64,000 nt of DNA from Malassezia japonica (GCF_029542785.1 NC_083371.1:868001-932000); one strand, 5' to 3'; shown: positions 48,350 to 58,566, counted from the first letter of the stretch. The notes: generated by a model from the sequence alone, not told the origin. Made by a program: numbers and translations.

Positions 48350-49477
48350 TCACGCGGCCGCTGGCCAGACGTGCGTTTCAGTATCCCACGAGGTGCTCGC
48401 AAGAAGGCCCGGCTCAAAGAGCGACCAAGCGACGCCAACGACAAACTCTTTGTGCATGGGGTAGACCATGCGCGGTGTATTGAGCACAGACACTTGGTGG
48501 GAGGGCGGCGCGTCGTCCACATTCCAGATGCGCACAGACATATCATAGCTCGCACTGGCCAGAATGCTCGGTTGGTGCGTCGACCAGGCCAGGCCACGCA
48601 CAGCATACTGGTGCCCGACAAGCACGGTGCTCTCAGTGACAGGCGCCGCTGCAGCCATACCGCCAGCTGACTTGCGCATGTCCCACACTTTCACTGCACG
48701 GTCCGTGCTGCCGGTCGCCAGAGTCATTGGGCGGTACTTGTTCCAGTCGAGCGACAACACTTCGCCACCGACCGACATCATCGAGACGGGTCGCGCCCCT
48801 GCTGGGCCAGCGCCTGCACGCAAATCAAAGACATGCGCGGTACCATCGCCGGATGCCGTCGCAAGGATCGTCGGGTTATGCGGCGACCACGCACAGCGGT
48901 AAACGCAGCCGCCATGCGCTTGGATGGTCTGTACTGACGCAGGGCGGTCGGGGTTCCACTGCCTGTAAGCGAACAAGAAACATACCACTTTGACGGTGCC
49001 ATCCCAGCTGCTGCTCGCAAAGAGCTCTTTTTGAATGTTGTTCCAATCCAGAGAAAAGACCTCGCGTGAGTGCTCAGCCCAGTTCCGAATAGGGTGATCC
49101 TGGAATGTTAGAAGAATCACACACATTTAGTGATATGTCCCATAGTTTAATGCTGCCGTCGCCGCACGCACTGGCAATTTGATTCTCGTGCACCTCGGAC
49201 CATGCCAAATCAAACATGCCGTCTTGCGTATCGAAACTGCGTGAGCCAGGCGTATCCACACCTACAATTTAGGAGGGCCAGGTGCCATGGTATTGAAAAT
49301 GCTCAGACGTCCATTGCCTACAAGACCATACTGTGTGAGCCGATACAAAGAACGTACGTTGGCGGCACCTGCAACGGCGAGGCGGTCTGGAAAGAACGGA
49401 GACCATGCTACATTGTATCCAGCATAGCCAGGCGTCGGAAACTGCTTTGCAGCGGGTCCAGGGCCCGCTCGTTGCAT
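48350..49477 (-). CDS. PEX7: Peroxisomal targeting signal 2 receptor Pex7 (WD40)
   Basis: Exons 49477-49358, 49330-49266, 49236-49125, 49099-48986 and 48958-48350; introns of 27, 29, 25 and 27 nt; 339 aa. Pex7 binds PTS2 cargo in the cytosol. FPTPGYAGYNVAWSPFFPDR is followed by NYGLVGNGRLSIFN and then WD repeats: FDLAWSEVHENQIASACGDG, SLDWNNIQKELFASSSWDGT, CAWSPHNPTILATASGDG and GLAWSTHQPSILASASYD, ending GLLASTSWDTETHVWP. In the fourth intron (48959-48985) the acceptor must be the second AG, since the first one, 4 nt earlier, shifts the frame; the correct join reads DGTVKVWNPDRP. Confidence 0.93.
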
Positions 49478-49587
49478 TCCCAGAAAAAGTCTGGCGATGC
49501 GCAATCGACGCAGGGAAGGACACCGAGCCCCGCATTTTTTGGATCGGAAGGTCAAATAGCGTTTTGTTTGAGCTTGACTAAATTCTG

Positions 49588-49890
49588 CGGTTTCTTAGCG
49601 CAAGCGGATTGCGGACTACACGTTCACGCGTTGCTGGAAGGGCAAGGAGGTCAATACGTATCTACGGTATAGTACAAGGTTCAATTCCTATGGCAGTTGC
49701 TGAATTCCAGATTTGCATGTTTAGCAGGTGCCTAGTTGGTGCACGATCGGAAGTGCGAGTAAGGCAGACTTGGTTGTGCGAACCTGTTGAATCGCGAGAT
49801 ACGATTGGCCCAAGCTTGCTCATGTGGTACTTGCTTAGATCCTACACGGGTCGGGTATTGACCCGCGGGCAGCACGTGGTCAGAAACCGG
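49588..49890 (+). ncRNA. Candidate Pol III structured RNA, family not identified
   Basis: About 303 nt without a coding frame. The ends pair perfectly: CGGTTTCT (49588-49595) with AGAAACCG (49882-49889), followed by T16. A second long-range pair is GGTCAATAC (49649-49657) with GTATTGACC (49855-49863). Local hairpins include CGCAA-GCGGA-TTGCG (49599-49613), GGTT-GTGCG-AACC (49772-49784) and AATCG-CGAGATA-CGATT (49790-49806). An A-box-like TAGCGCAAGCGG (49596-49607) and a consensus B box GGTTCAATTCC (49678-49688) are in place. The size, nested pairing and Pol III signals fit RNase P/MRP or SRP RNA, but I could not match a family's conserved regions. It is not a tRNA. Confidence 0.6.
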
Positions 49891-49906
49891 TTTTTTTTTT
49901 TTTTTT
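49891..49906 (+). terminator. T16 Pol III terminator
   Basis: Sixteen T in a row one base after the 3' arm of the terminal helix of the candidate RNA; the longest homopolymer noticed in the window. Confidence 0.65.
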
Positions 49907-50792
49907 GGTTCCACTGGTCTTACGCCTGCCAAGAAAAAGGGCGCAAATCGGGCATGCCCCTTTTTTTTAGTCGGCGTCGCTTCTTGACAGCGCAATAGCG
50001 CCGACACAGCTGCGCAATTTTCGGCTCAAGGTGGGCTCGAGCCTCATGTCAGGCGCTAATTTATTTTGTAATTCGTAGCACGTTCTCACTAATATTCCGG
50101 TCGCACTCGCCCGAGATCCTGACGCTGGTCAATCTCTGAGTGATGCACTTGACCGAAACTCTTAGAGTTGAGTGCGGTTTCAGCGAAACGGCCGCTGGTG
50201 CATATGCAGGGAAAGCTAATCCGAGGCAATCCATCCAGCACGCTCAAGATTCGGGCCAATGAATAAGGAAGGTGCGAACGACGCACAGATGCGCCAATTA
50301 TATTGTACAGATGCACTCGGTTACTCAGCACCAGTGAGATGGATGCAGTACCAATTTGACGGTTTTGGCTCAGATCCGACACCAAGGAAAATGTCAGTAC
50401 GGCCAATACGGCGCACGTCGGCGTACACGTGTGTCCGTCATCCAATCAAAGAACAGAAATATATTCATTTAGTCACGCCGCAAATAGAGAACCATGCACT
50501 CGGACTGACCATGCGCGCAATAGCGTTGTCCAAATGGCCCACGCCGCGGAACGTGCGCACCCTAGGCAGACCGTTTAGGCTGTTGTTTGGGTGTTTCGAC
50601 AGATTTTTTTTTGTAGAGTACAGCATATGCGGAGACCCCTCTGCAAGGATCAACAGCGACAGACGAACTCAGCAATAATGCGAACAAGGGCGAATCGAGT
50701 ACTAAAGGAGCGACCGCAACTAGCCCTGTCCCTTACCGGTCCCCCTTTGTCAAGACTTTAAGCTGGCTTCGGGTCCGATCAGCAAGGCGAAC
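49907..50792. other. Gene-free interval upstream of the MFS transporter
   Basis: About 890 bp without a convincing frame. It holds a T8 run (49961-49968), an inverted repeat GTCGGCG/CGCCGAC (49970-49976 and 49999-50005), a CACGTG core near 50425 and a pyrimidine-rich stretch just before the start. It is lower in GC than the genes around it and is probably the transporter's regulatory region. Confidence 0.5.
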
Positions 50793-52946
50793 ATGTCCAA
50801 CAACTTCGCTGATCAATACATTCACCATAACGACGAGCCCCTTGGCCTTCGCCAGGCTCAGGCTGCGGACGCCGCCAACGCGGGTAACGTCCACGATGCC
50901 GCCCCCGAGGTTGCTCCTCAGGCCCACTACGAGCCTCCGTCGGAGCCCTCGAACACCAACTTCTCGGACTCCACCCGCTATGCCCCTGACGCGGGTGCTG
51001 CCCCGACCGGTGGTGCTCCCTACGACAACAGCCCCATGTCGCCCGAGGCCGAGCGTGCTTTCCACGACATCCTCTACCCGTCGGACATTTACACCTCGAA
51101 CGGCACCTATTGGGCTGACCTTCCCCTGAGCGAGCGTATTTCGTTCTGCTCGCGCCAGTCGAACGCTGAAGCCCGCCGCGAGCTCGGTGTCATTGGCCGC
51201 ATGTTCAAGAAGGACCCCTTCAGCCCTATCGCTGCCTACTTCGGCACCTACGTGCAGAATGGTATGGGCATGTTCGTTGAGGGTTACACCCTCTTCTCGG
51301 TTGGTAACATCAAGCCCCTGTTCTCGTCTGCTTGGCCCGCTTGCTGGAAGCCCCCGAAGGGCGTTACGCCTCAGTGCAACAAGAACTGGATTGCCGCTGT
51401 TGACTACCTTGAGATTATCGGTATCATTATTGGTCAGATTCTTGTCGGTTTCGAGGGTGACTGGGTTGGTCGTCGCTTCGGTATGGTTCAGGATGCTCTT
51501 ATCATGACTCTCGGCTCCGTCATGCTTACCTGCATGTGGGGTACTACTCTCAACGGCTGGGTTATCTGCTACGCTTGGTGTCTCTTTATCTACGGTATCG
51601 GTGTCGGTGGTGAGTACCCCATGACGTCTACCCGCGCCATGGAGGGCTCGTCCGACCGCTACGCTACCTCGACTGGTGACCGTATGCACCGTGGCCGTAA
51701 CGTGCTGCTCGCTTTCTTGATGCAGGGTTGGGGTCAGTTCTTCAACCAGGCCATCCTTATCCTGCTGCTTCTAATCTTCCACCACGGTTCGCTCAAGACC
51801 CCCATCTCGAAGGTGGCCGTTCAGTGGACTTTCCGTGTTTCGTTCGCCTTCATTGCTGCCTGCACCCTCTATCTTGTGTACTACCGTTACTACAAGATCT
51901 CGTACACCGACCAGAGCCTGCGTGATGCCAAGCAGCGTCTCAACACTTCGGGCTACGACGTCAAGTCGCTGAAGCTCGCCATGGGCCACTACTGGCACCG
52001 TCTGTTTGCTTCGTGCTTCGGCTGGTTCGCTAACGACTTCTTCTTCTACGGTAACAAGATTTTCTCGGGTGTCTTCATTGCTCTTATCACCACTGGTAAG
52101 ACTTCGGGTAGCTCGCCCTCGTCGCTCCAGGTCACTTGGCTGTACAACCTGATCAACGTCGGTGTTCAGCTGCCCGGTTACTACCTTGCTGCTATCCTTG
52201 TCGACAACAAGCTCTACGGTCGCAAGTGGATGCAGGCCGTTTCGTTCACCTGCACTTTCGCCCTGTTCTGCGGTGCCACCTTCTCTTACGAGAAGCTCAC
52301 CACCTCGGGCCCTGGTCACCTTAAGGTCTTCCAGTTCATCTTCTTCTTCTCTTCGTTCTGGAACCAGTTTGGTTACAACTCGACCACCTTCCTGGTCGCT
52401 GCTGAGATCTTCCCTGCCTCGATTCGTGCCACTTGCCACGGTTTCTCGGCTGCTTGGGGTAAGATGGGTGCTCTGCTCCCCACCATTATCTACAACTACG
52501 TCGACAACCAGACCAAGTTCTACATTGTCACCTGGTTCGGTCTCGCTGGTCTTATCTGCACCGTCGTCTTCCTGCCCGACACCACCGGTCTTGACCTGCG
52601 TGAGCAGGAGCGCTACTGGGAGTACGTTTGCAACGGCCGTGGACAGGACTACCATGGTGTTGCCGTCCACCCCCAGCACCTGTCGCTCTTTGAGCGCGTC
52701 GTGCTTAAGCGTCACCTTGCCTACAACCCCCAGCTTGATGCCCAGCAGAAGACTGAGGAGTTCCGCGCCATCTACCACTCGTCGGTGCAGCGCGAGAGCA
52801 ACGCTGAGGACCTCACCATCCAGCAGCAAGAGTTCCTCAACAGCGAGTTCGGCTCGAAGTACGCTCGCGACCCGAAGCTGTTCGGTCAGGCTCAGCCTCA
52901 GCGGACCTTCCACTCGAAGCTCGACTCGGTTGAGAAGCAGCTTTAA
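50793..52946 (+). CDS. MFS transporter of the phosphate/glycerophosphodiester (Pho84/Git1) group
   Basis: Single exon, 717 aa, with an extra 120-residue hydrophilic N-terminus. The MFS signature between helices 2 and 3 is GDWVGRRFGM; helix 4 has YGIGVGGEYPMTSTRAMEGS, like the GxGGxYP motif of phosphate:H+ symporter relatives. Twelve membrane spans are visible, and the second half carries FNQFGYNSTTFLVAAEIFPA-type family features (NQFGYNSTTFLVAAEIFPAS). The substrate, phosphate or glycerophospho-compounds, is inferred from the family. Codon use is strongly biased (GGT, CGT, TCG, CTC), unlike GC3-rich neighbours, which suggests high expression. An unusually long upstream region fits regulated expression. 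Confidence 0.78.
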   Translation: MSNNFADQYIHHNDEPLGLRQAQAADAANAGNVHDAAPEVAPQAHYEPPSEPSNTNFSDSTRYAPDAGAAPTGGAPYDNSPMSPEAERAFHDILYPSDIYTSNGTYWADLPLSERISFCSRQSNAEARRELGVIGRMFKKDPFSPIAAYFGTYVQNGMGMFVEGYTLFSVGNIKPLFSSAWPACWKPPKGVTPQCNKNWIAAVDYLEIIGIIIGQILVGFEGDWVGRRFGMVQDALIMTLGSVMLTCMWGTTLNGWVICYAWCLFIYGIGVGGEYPMTSTRAMEGSSDRYATSTGDRMHRGRNVLLAFLMQGWGQFFNQAILILLLLIFHHGSLKTPISKVAVQWTFRVSFAFIAACTLYLVYYRYYKISYTDQSLRDAKQRLNTSGYDVKSLKLAMGHYWHRLFASCFGWFANDFFFYGNKIFSGVFIALITTGKTSGSSPSSLQVTWLYNLINVGVQLPGYYLAAILVDNKLYGRKWMQAVSFTCTFALFCGATFSYEKLTTSGPGHLKVFQFIFFFSSFWNQFGYNSTTFLVAAEIFPASIRATCHGFSAAWGKMGALLPTIIYNYVDNQTKFYIVTWFGLAGLICTVVFLPDTTGLDLREQERYWEYVCNGRGQDYHGVAVHPQHLSLFERVVLKRHLAYNPQLDAQQKTEEFRAIYHSSVQRESNAEDLTIQQQEFLNSEFGSKYARDPKLFGQAQPQRTFHSKLDSVEKQL

Positions 52947-53281
52947 AGTGTGCTCCATCTCGGCTGGACGCAGCTAGGCTCACTACCTGCTGATCATTCC
53001 CTCATTATCCCAACCTATTTGGGCAAGCCCAAAAGGCGTCCGGCCAGGTTGTATGGTGCCATCTCTTAAAGATTTCCTTTTCCTATTGTAATGGGGCCAC
53101 CGTAATCTCTTTCAAGTATTTAGCTAGATCCGATTTCGGTGGCAAGTCATGTTTCTTAGTGTGTAATTTCAAAGCGAGAAACCCGTCTCTTGCGATGGCG
53201 CGATTGCCGTTTCTCCGGAATCAGCCGTGCCACGTGCGCGATAACGAAGGTCCGGCGCGGGGTTTTGATCTATCGACTACC
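52947..53281. other. Spacer between the MFS transporter and LYS12
   Basis: 335 bp. It contains the transporter's 3' region and the LYS12 promoter. An open in-frame stretch with ATG codons at 53159 and 53195 runs into LYS12, but it encodes a composition unlike the enzyme. A CACGTG box lies at 53231-53236, 45 bp before the chosen start. Confidence 0.5.
53231..53236. promoter_or_regulatory. CACGTG E-box upstream of LYS12
   Basis: CCACGTGC 45 bp before the start codon. Confidence 0.35.
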
Positions 53282-54409
53282 ATGCGCGTTTCTTCTATGG
53301 CGATGCAAGCTGGCCGCGTTGTGCGGATCGGAATGATCCCTGCTGACGGAATTGGCCGTGAGGTCCTTCCTGTGGCTCAGCGCGTCATGGCTGCTGCCCC
53401 TGGTGCCCCCAAGTTTGAGTTCATCCCCCTCGAGGCTGGCTTCGAGCTCTTTCAAAAGAGCGGTACGGCGCTTCCCCAGGAGACCATCGACACGGTGAAG
53501 AACTCTTGCGACGGTGCGATGTTCGGCAGTGTGTCCAGTCCCTCGCACAAGGTCGAGGGCTACTCGAGCCCGATCGTCCGCTTGCGCAAGGAGCTTAATC
53601 TCTACGCAAACATTCGCCCGGTGTCGGGCCCTGTGCTCCCTGGCTCGACGAGCCAGTCCCCGGTGGACATGGTGACGATCCGTGAGAACACCGAGTGTTT
53701 GTACATCAAGCAGGAGACGATCGAGGACTCGCCGAACGGCAAGATCGCTCGTGCCATCCGCCAGATCACTGAGCACGCTTCCGAGCGCATCGGCCGCAAG
53801 GCGTTCGAGGTCGCGCGCACCCGCCGCGCGCTCCGCGAGAAGGCCGGCAACGATACGCCGACCAAGGTCACGATCTGCCACAAGTCAAACGTGCTTTCGG
53901 TGACCGACGGCCTCTTCCGCACCTCGGTTCGCGAGGTCTACGAGAAGGACCAGAAGAAGAACGGCGGCGAGGGCCGCTACGAGGGTGTTGGCCTCGACGA
54001 GCAGCTCGTAGACAGCATGGTCTACCGCATGTTCCGTGAGCCCCATGTCTTTGACGTGATTGTCGCCCCGAATCTGTACGGTGACATTATCAGCGACGGT
54101 GCGGCCGCGCTGGTCGGCTCGCTGGGTCTTGTTGCGAGTGTTAACGCAAGCGACAACTTTTTCATGGGTGAGCCCGTGCACGGCTCTGCTCCCGACATTG
54201 TCGGCCAGAACAAGGCGAACCCGATTGCGTCGATCCGCTCGGCGGCGCTCATGCTCGAGTACATGGGCTACACGGAGCCTGCGCTTGCCATGTACCAGGC
54301 CGTGGACCGTGTGCTGACGGACGGTACCAAGCTCACGCCCGACCTGCCTGGCGGCACCGCAACCACTTCCGAGGTCGAGGAGGCGGTGCTCAAGGCGCTG
54401 TCCAAGTAG
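53282..54409 (+). CDS. LYS12: Homoisocitrate dehydrogenase, mitochondrial (lysine pathway)
   Basis: Single exon, 375 aa from the ATG at 53282. It oxidises homoisocitrate to 2-oxoadipate in the fungal alpha-aminoadipate lysine pathway. The start, MRVSSMAMQAGRVVRIGMIP, can serve as a short presequence. The substrate loop YSSPIVRLRKELNLYANIRP, with Arg and Ser set as in Lys12 rather than isocitrate dehydrogenase, supports the call. So do DMVTIRENTECLYIKQE, the metal-binding PNLYGDIISDGAAALVGSLG and the NAD-site GEPVHGSAPDIVGQNKANP. Tartrate or isopropylmalate dehydrogenases are less likely. The stop is 12 bp from that of the convergent CDT1 gene. Confidence 0.88.
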   Translation: MRVSSMAMQAGRVVRIGMIPADGIGREVLPVAQRVMAAAPGAPKFEFIPLEAGFELFQKSGTALPQETIDTVKNSCDGAMFGSVSSPSHKVEGYSSPIVRLRKELNLYANIRPVSGPVLPGSTSQSPVDMVTIRENTECLYIKQETIEDSPNGKIARAIRQITEHASERIGRKAFEVARTRRALREKAGNDTPTKVTICHKSNVLSVTDGLFRTSVREVYEKDQKKNGGEGRYEGVGLDEQLVDSMVYRMFREPHVFDVIVAPNLYGDIISDGAAALVGSLGLVASVNASDNFFMGEPVHGSAPDIVGQNKANPIASIRSAALMLEYMGYTEPALAMYQAVDRVLTDGTKLTPDLPGGTATTSEVEEAVLKALSK

Positions 54410-54421
54410 AGTACAAATAAA

Positions 54422-56280
54422 CTAGACTACATCGCACCGTGCTTGGCGCTTGGCTTGCGCAATGTGTTCGCGCACATGGCGCAGCCCAAAAGACTGTGGA
54501 TCGTTGCGGAGACGCAGCCATGTCTGCCCACCGATTTCTGCTCGCTCGAGCCAGCCAGGCGCAATGTTCATGAGCATTGACACTGACGCATCGCTTTCCG
54601 CACGGCTCATGACCACCTTGGCCGACTTTTCCAGGGACGAGAGGACGTCGTGGAGGGGAAGGACACGCGACGTGCGCCCTTGGCGCGACTGTGCAGGCGC
54701 GTTGGAAGAGGCATAGAGAAGGAAAATCGCGTCGGCAATCTCGCCCAGGCGGGAGAGCAGCGCACGTTCGTGCAGCGTCGGCGCCGCTGCCTGGCCCCCC
54801 GGTTTCTGGCGTGCGTCGCGCATCGCCTGCTCCTTGGCCCTGATCCGCTCTTCGAGACTCATGCCGGTCGTTGTCGGCACGGCCGGCGCTGGCGGCTCGC
54901 GTGGCCGGATCGGCGCTACCGGCGGCGCGACGTTCAGCGTGGGCAGCTTGGCCTGGGGAATCGGCTCAGTCGACTCCAGGTCAAAGTCGGCGTGCCAGTC
55001 GTAGAGCGTCGGCACTTTGCGGCGTGCGGTGCGGGGTGGTGTCTGCGGCACGTCGACATGGTTTCCGCGGCCGGCAAGCGGGCTGCTCGGCGGCGAGGAT
55101 GGGGGGCCATCGTGGCGGATGCGCTGTGCGTGCGTGCCGCCCGAGCGTGTTGCAGAGGGCGTCAGGATACCGCCGGGTGCGGACCGGTAACCGACCGACA
55201 TTTTTGGCGTGCTAGGCGACTTGGAATGCGTGGGTATATCGTCGTCCAGATGTGCGAGGAACTGGTCGTGGGCCTTGGCGACCATGTGGCAGAGCCGGCG
55301 ATGGAACTCGGTGCGGCGTTCGTCGACACCATTGTTCCACACCGCCAAGTTGCTCATTTCTTCTCGAGCGCTTGGCGAGCGCGGCGACGGCGGCAGCTTG
55401 CGCGGCGACGGCGGCGCGCGACGCAGCGTCGGACTCGCATTGTTGTCCGGCGACCCAAAGGTGACCGGCGGCGCAATAGAAATCTTTTCGCCAAAGCGCA
55501 TTTCGATCCCGAGGCCATAGTCGTAGGTGCGGCGGCGAGTGCGTGCATCCATCGTGCGCACACGCGATACAACAAAGCCCATGCCTCCCACGTCGTCCGG
55601 TGCAGCCGTCGATGCGGGCGAAGCCGGCACCGTGAACGCAGCGCCAGGCGCATGCGACCAAATCCACACGACGCGCTTAAAGTCGGTGAGCGTAAACGAC
55701 CGCCGCACAGTGCGCTCGACCATCGGGCGCAGCGTCGTATAAGTAATCACGTTTGGGATGCGCAACAGGCGGCCCGTCTCGAGGTCGTGCCATTCCGACG
55801 CCGGGGCACCGCTCGTCGCCATATGCACCAAGACACTCTGCTCGACGGCCACATGCAAATCCAGCAGGAACTGGGCATGGTTCGGCAGCGGCAGCGCACT
55901 GTCAAACTGGTACGGCGCCGTAGTCCGCATCGTATGTGCAGCGTGCCGCTCCTGCTCCATTTCTTCCTCCGAGTGGAATTTGGGCAGCGCCGACTTGCGT
56001 GGCGATGCACGCTCCGCCAGACGTGCACCGCTGCCTCCCATTTCAAATTTGGCGGGTGGCCCAAGTGAGTCGGCCAACGGAACGGCTCGGCGCTTGGTAT
56101 TCCTGCGGTCAGAAGAACAACGTACGATTCACGGACGGACTTGGGCGTAAAAAAGAGCTCCTCGTCGCTATCCTCGCGCTTTCTCCGCACGGGTGCCTCT
56201 TCGTCGACGGCCGGGCTTACGCGCGTTCCCGCATCGCGGCCCGCACGTAGCTCCCACCCGCTCATGGTGGACTCGTCCAT
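54422..56280 (-). CDS. CDT1: DNA replication licensing factor Cdt1
   Basis: Exons 56280-56126 and 56102-54422 with a 23-nt intron; 611 aa. Cdt1 loads the MCM helicase at origins with ORC and Cdc6. The central winged helix reads LPLPNHAQFLLDLHVAVEQS, LRPMVERTVRRSFTLTDFKR and VVWIWSHAPGAAF. The C-terminal MCM-binding winged helix is MSLEERIRAKEQAMRDAR through SLEKSAKVVMSRAESDASVS. Exon 1 gives SDEELFFTPKSVRES, which splices to NTKRRAVPLADSLGPPAKFE. A PCNA-box-like start is not evident. A long Ser/Pro-rich linker separates the domains and could hold kinase sites. Confidence 0.85.
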
Positions 56281-56322
56281 AGACAGAAGCGCGTAAATGA
56301 GCGTGCGTCGGCCGAGCCGAAG

Positions 56323-58566
56323 TCAGGGGCTAGGGGGTCGGGCGCGCGCCAACGAGAGGGCGGCACTGGGTTAGTCGGGATACGCACCTCCACTGCTCCG
56401 CAAGGGTGGAGGACGGCGCACGGAGCAGGTAAGCGTTGGTCGCGGTGTACAGGCCGAGGGTGTGGGGCGAGTCCAGCGCGGCAGGGTGGACGTGGACGCC
56501 GTGCAGGTAGATGGAAAGAAGGATGCCTTCGCTTTTCTGGCTGGGGCGTGCGAGGAGGAATGGGCTGGGTGAGGGCAGGGACATACGGCCGTAGTTCGAA
56601 CCAAGCATCGAGCCAGTCTTGGCTGTGCGCATCCTGCTGGATAGCGAGGGGTCCTTGGGATGCACATACATGCAGTTCGACAAGGTGCACGTCGGAAGAG
56701 TACAGAGTGGACTGCGCACGGGTGAGTGACGGCGTCCAGTGCGCTCGGAGCTGGGTCAGCTGCGCGACGTACCCAATGAAAGGGATCGGCGGCGGCCTGC
56801 CATGCCAGAACCACGGCCTTGAGCGATGCGTGGTTTCGTGCATGGAAAAAATCTTGCAGCGTAGAGCGCGTATGGCACACACGGATAGCAAAAGCGTCGC
56901 GGCGCATTGTGTTCACATAGTCGGCGACCAGTGACAGGCCACGGGGCGCCCACTGCTTAAGTGCCGCTTGGCCTGGCACAGGCGCACTCCGCGTATCTAC
57001 GCGCCACAGCTCCTGCGGCCGCTGTATCGGTGCAGGGGAGAGCGAGGCACAGAAAAAGGCGTGATGCGCCGCGTCGGAAGGGCGTGCCGCGCAGTTCCAT
57101 GTCACGTCGCAGTCCGCCGTACGCTGCAGACGCCCGGAAGCGTGTACACGGACGTACAAAGGAATAGACAGAGGAAGCGGTGTGCTGTTTTCCACGTCGA
57201 CGTCTACACGTAGCGTTGCGCGAATGTGGTGTGCCGGCGGCGTAGGGCTCTGTAGGAGCTCGTGCTCTGGGCGCCAAAGTGCCTCGACCGACAGTGCCGC
57301 ACCGGTGCTGCCGGAGGAGCGCTGGAGAGTACAGTACGACTCATCTGTTGCATACACAGCCCCCGTCGCATCGATGCAGCGTACGTCGCCGAGTGCGACG
57401 CGACGAATGCCTGTCCAAGGCAGCTGCGCGCCCGAATCGTGGTGCAGCGCAATGGCGAGGCACTGCACGCCCGAGGCATCGACCACAAAGTGCGGCGGAT
57501 TGGTTGACGTGCGCGGTGCGACACGCGGCTTGCCGCACGAGTCCAGTTCTAGCATGTGGACCTCGGCACGTACGCCATGCGACGATACGTAGCGCCGCTT
57601 GCGTTCGTGCAGGCGGCCTTGTGTCGACGGCGGCGCGGCACCCAGTGCGGCAACGAGATCCGCGCCGCGGTGCATTTCCTCTTCCTTCTCGGCGTCCCTC
57701 TCCTGCCAATCGTCGAGCAGGTGTAGCGTGGGCCGGGCAAGGACGTGCACGGCGCCGGCATTGTGCAGCGCGCGATGCGGCAGTGTGATCGTGCGCTGCA
57801 GCTTGACCGCCGCACAGGACTGCGCCTGGAGATAGACAGGGCGTGTAGCGTACACGTCTGCGCTCTCACCGCAAGTGCCGAACGAGTCGAGGTGCATTTG
57901 CAGGTGCACTTCGCTGGCTTCTCTCTCGGTCAGCCCATCGAGCTCGTCGACCGAAATGCGGCCTACGACGCCGTCTTTTGTCGTGCACACATACATCACG
58001 CTTACGCGGCAGTGCCCCAGCGTGCCGAGGTGTGTCGAGTGAATGGGAACGCGCCATGTCCCGTGCGACTGCTCGGCCAGGGGAAATGTCGGGATGCGTG
58101 CCGTGCCAAGATGCGCAAACCCATGCGATGCGCCGCGAAAGAGCTGGGTATAGACATCCGTGTGCTGCGCGACGCCAGGGTTGTGCAGGCTCGAATGGAT
58201 GCGGTGCAAGACCTTGACCTGCTCGGCGAGCGTTGCGAGGTCCCAGTAGTGGATTGCCGACGTGCGGCGATCGACGACGCGCACGACTGCCACTGGCACG
58301 ACGTGCCCATGCGTACCAGGATCGAGCTCACTGGCCGCCATCCCCGCGGCGCTGTCGTGCACAGAGCGAGCCAAGCCGCACGGAAACGGGCGCTGGACCG
58401 CGAGCTGAAAGTTGGCATCCGCGCCGAGGCGCGTGCACAGCACATTTGCCTCGCGTACAAGCGACGCGTGCGACAAGACGGCCTCGGCAAGGCCTAGGAC
58501 CGATGCGGCGCCCCACGCGCGCCCCATGCGCGCGGCGCTGTCGCACGGCGCGTCGCGCTCTGTCAT
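56323..58566 (-). CDS. Motorless kinesin-3 tail protein with C-terminal PH domain
   Basis: Exons 58566-56773, 56750-56587, 56564-56388 and 56365-56323; three 22-nt introns; 725 aa. The sequence resembles the neck-to-tail half of Unc-104/KIF1 proteins. LAEAVLSHASLVREANVLCT leads into VAVVRVVDRRTSAIHYWDLA, then two beta-rich domains (ESADVYATRPVYLQAQ; RGLSLVADYVNTMRRDAFAI), and a PH domain joined across the last three introns (WLDAWFELRP, then LYTATNAYLLRAPSSTLAEQ and WSAAL). No kinesin motor (no P-loop, no NxxSSRSH) lies in this gene or upstream; the next gene begins 32 bp away. It may bind membranes or cargo without moving, or pair with a separate motor. Confidence 0.65.

Noticed and set aside
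49588..49700. A tRNA gene suggested by the A box, the B box and a D-arm-like hairpin.
   Set aside because: The B-box region does not form a 5-bp T stem and no acceptor 3' strand follows it; the only pairing for the 5' end lies about 290 nt away.
53159..53281. LYS12 starting at 53159 (41 extra residues).
   Set aside because: The extension has no presequence character and contains a CACGTG box; the ATG at 53282 gives a short targeting-type leader next to the conserved core.
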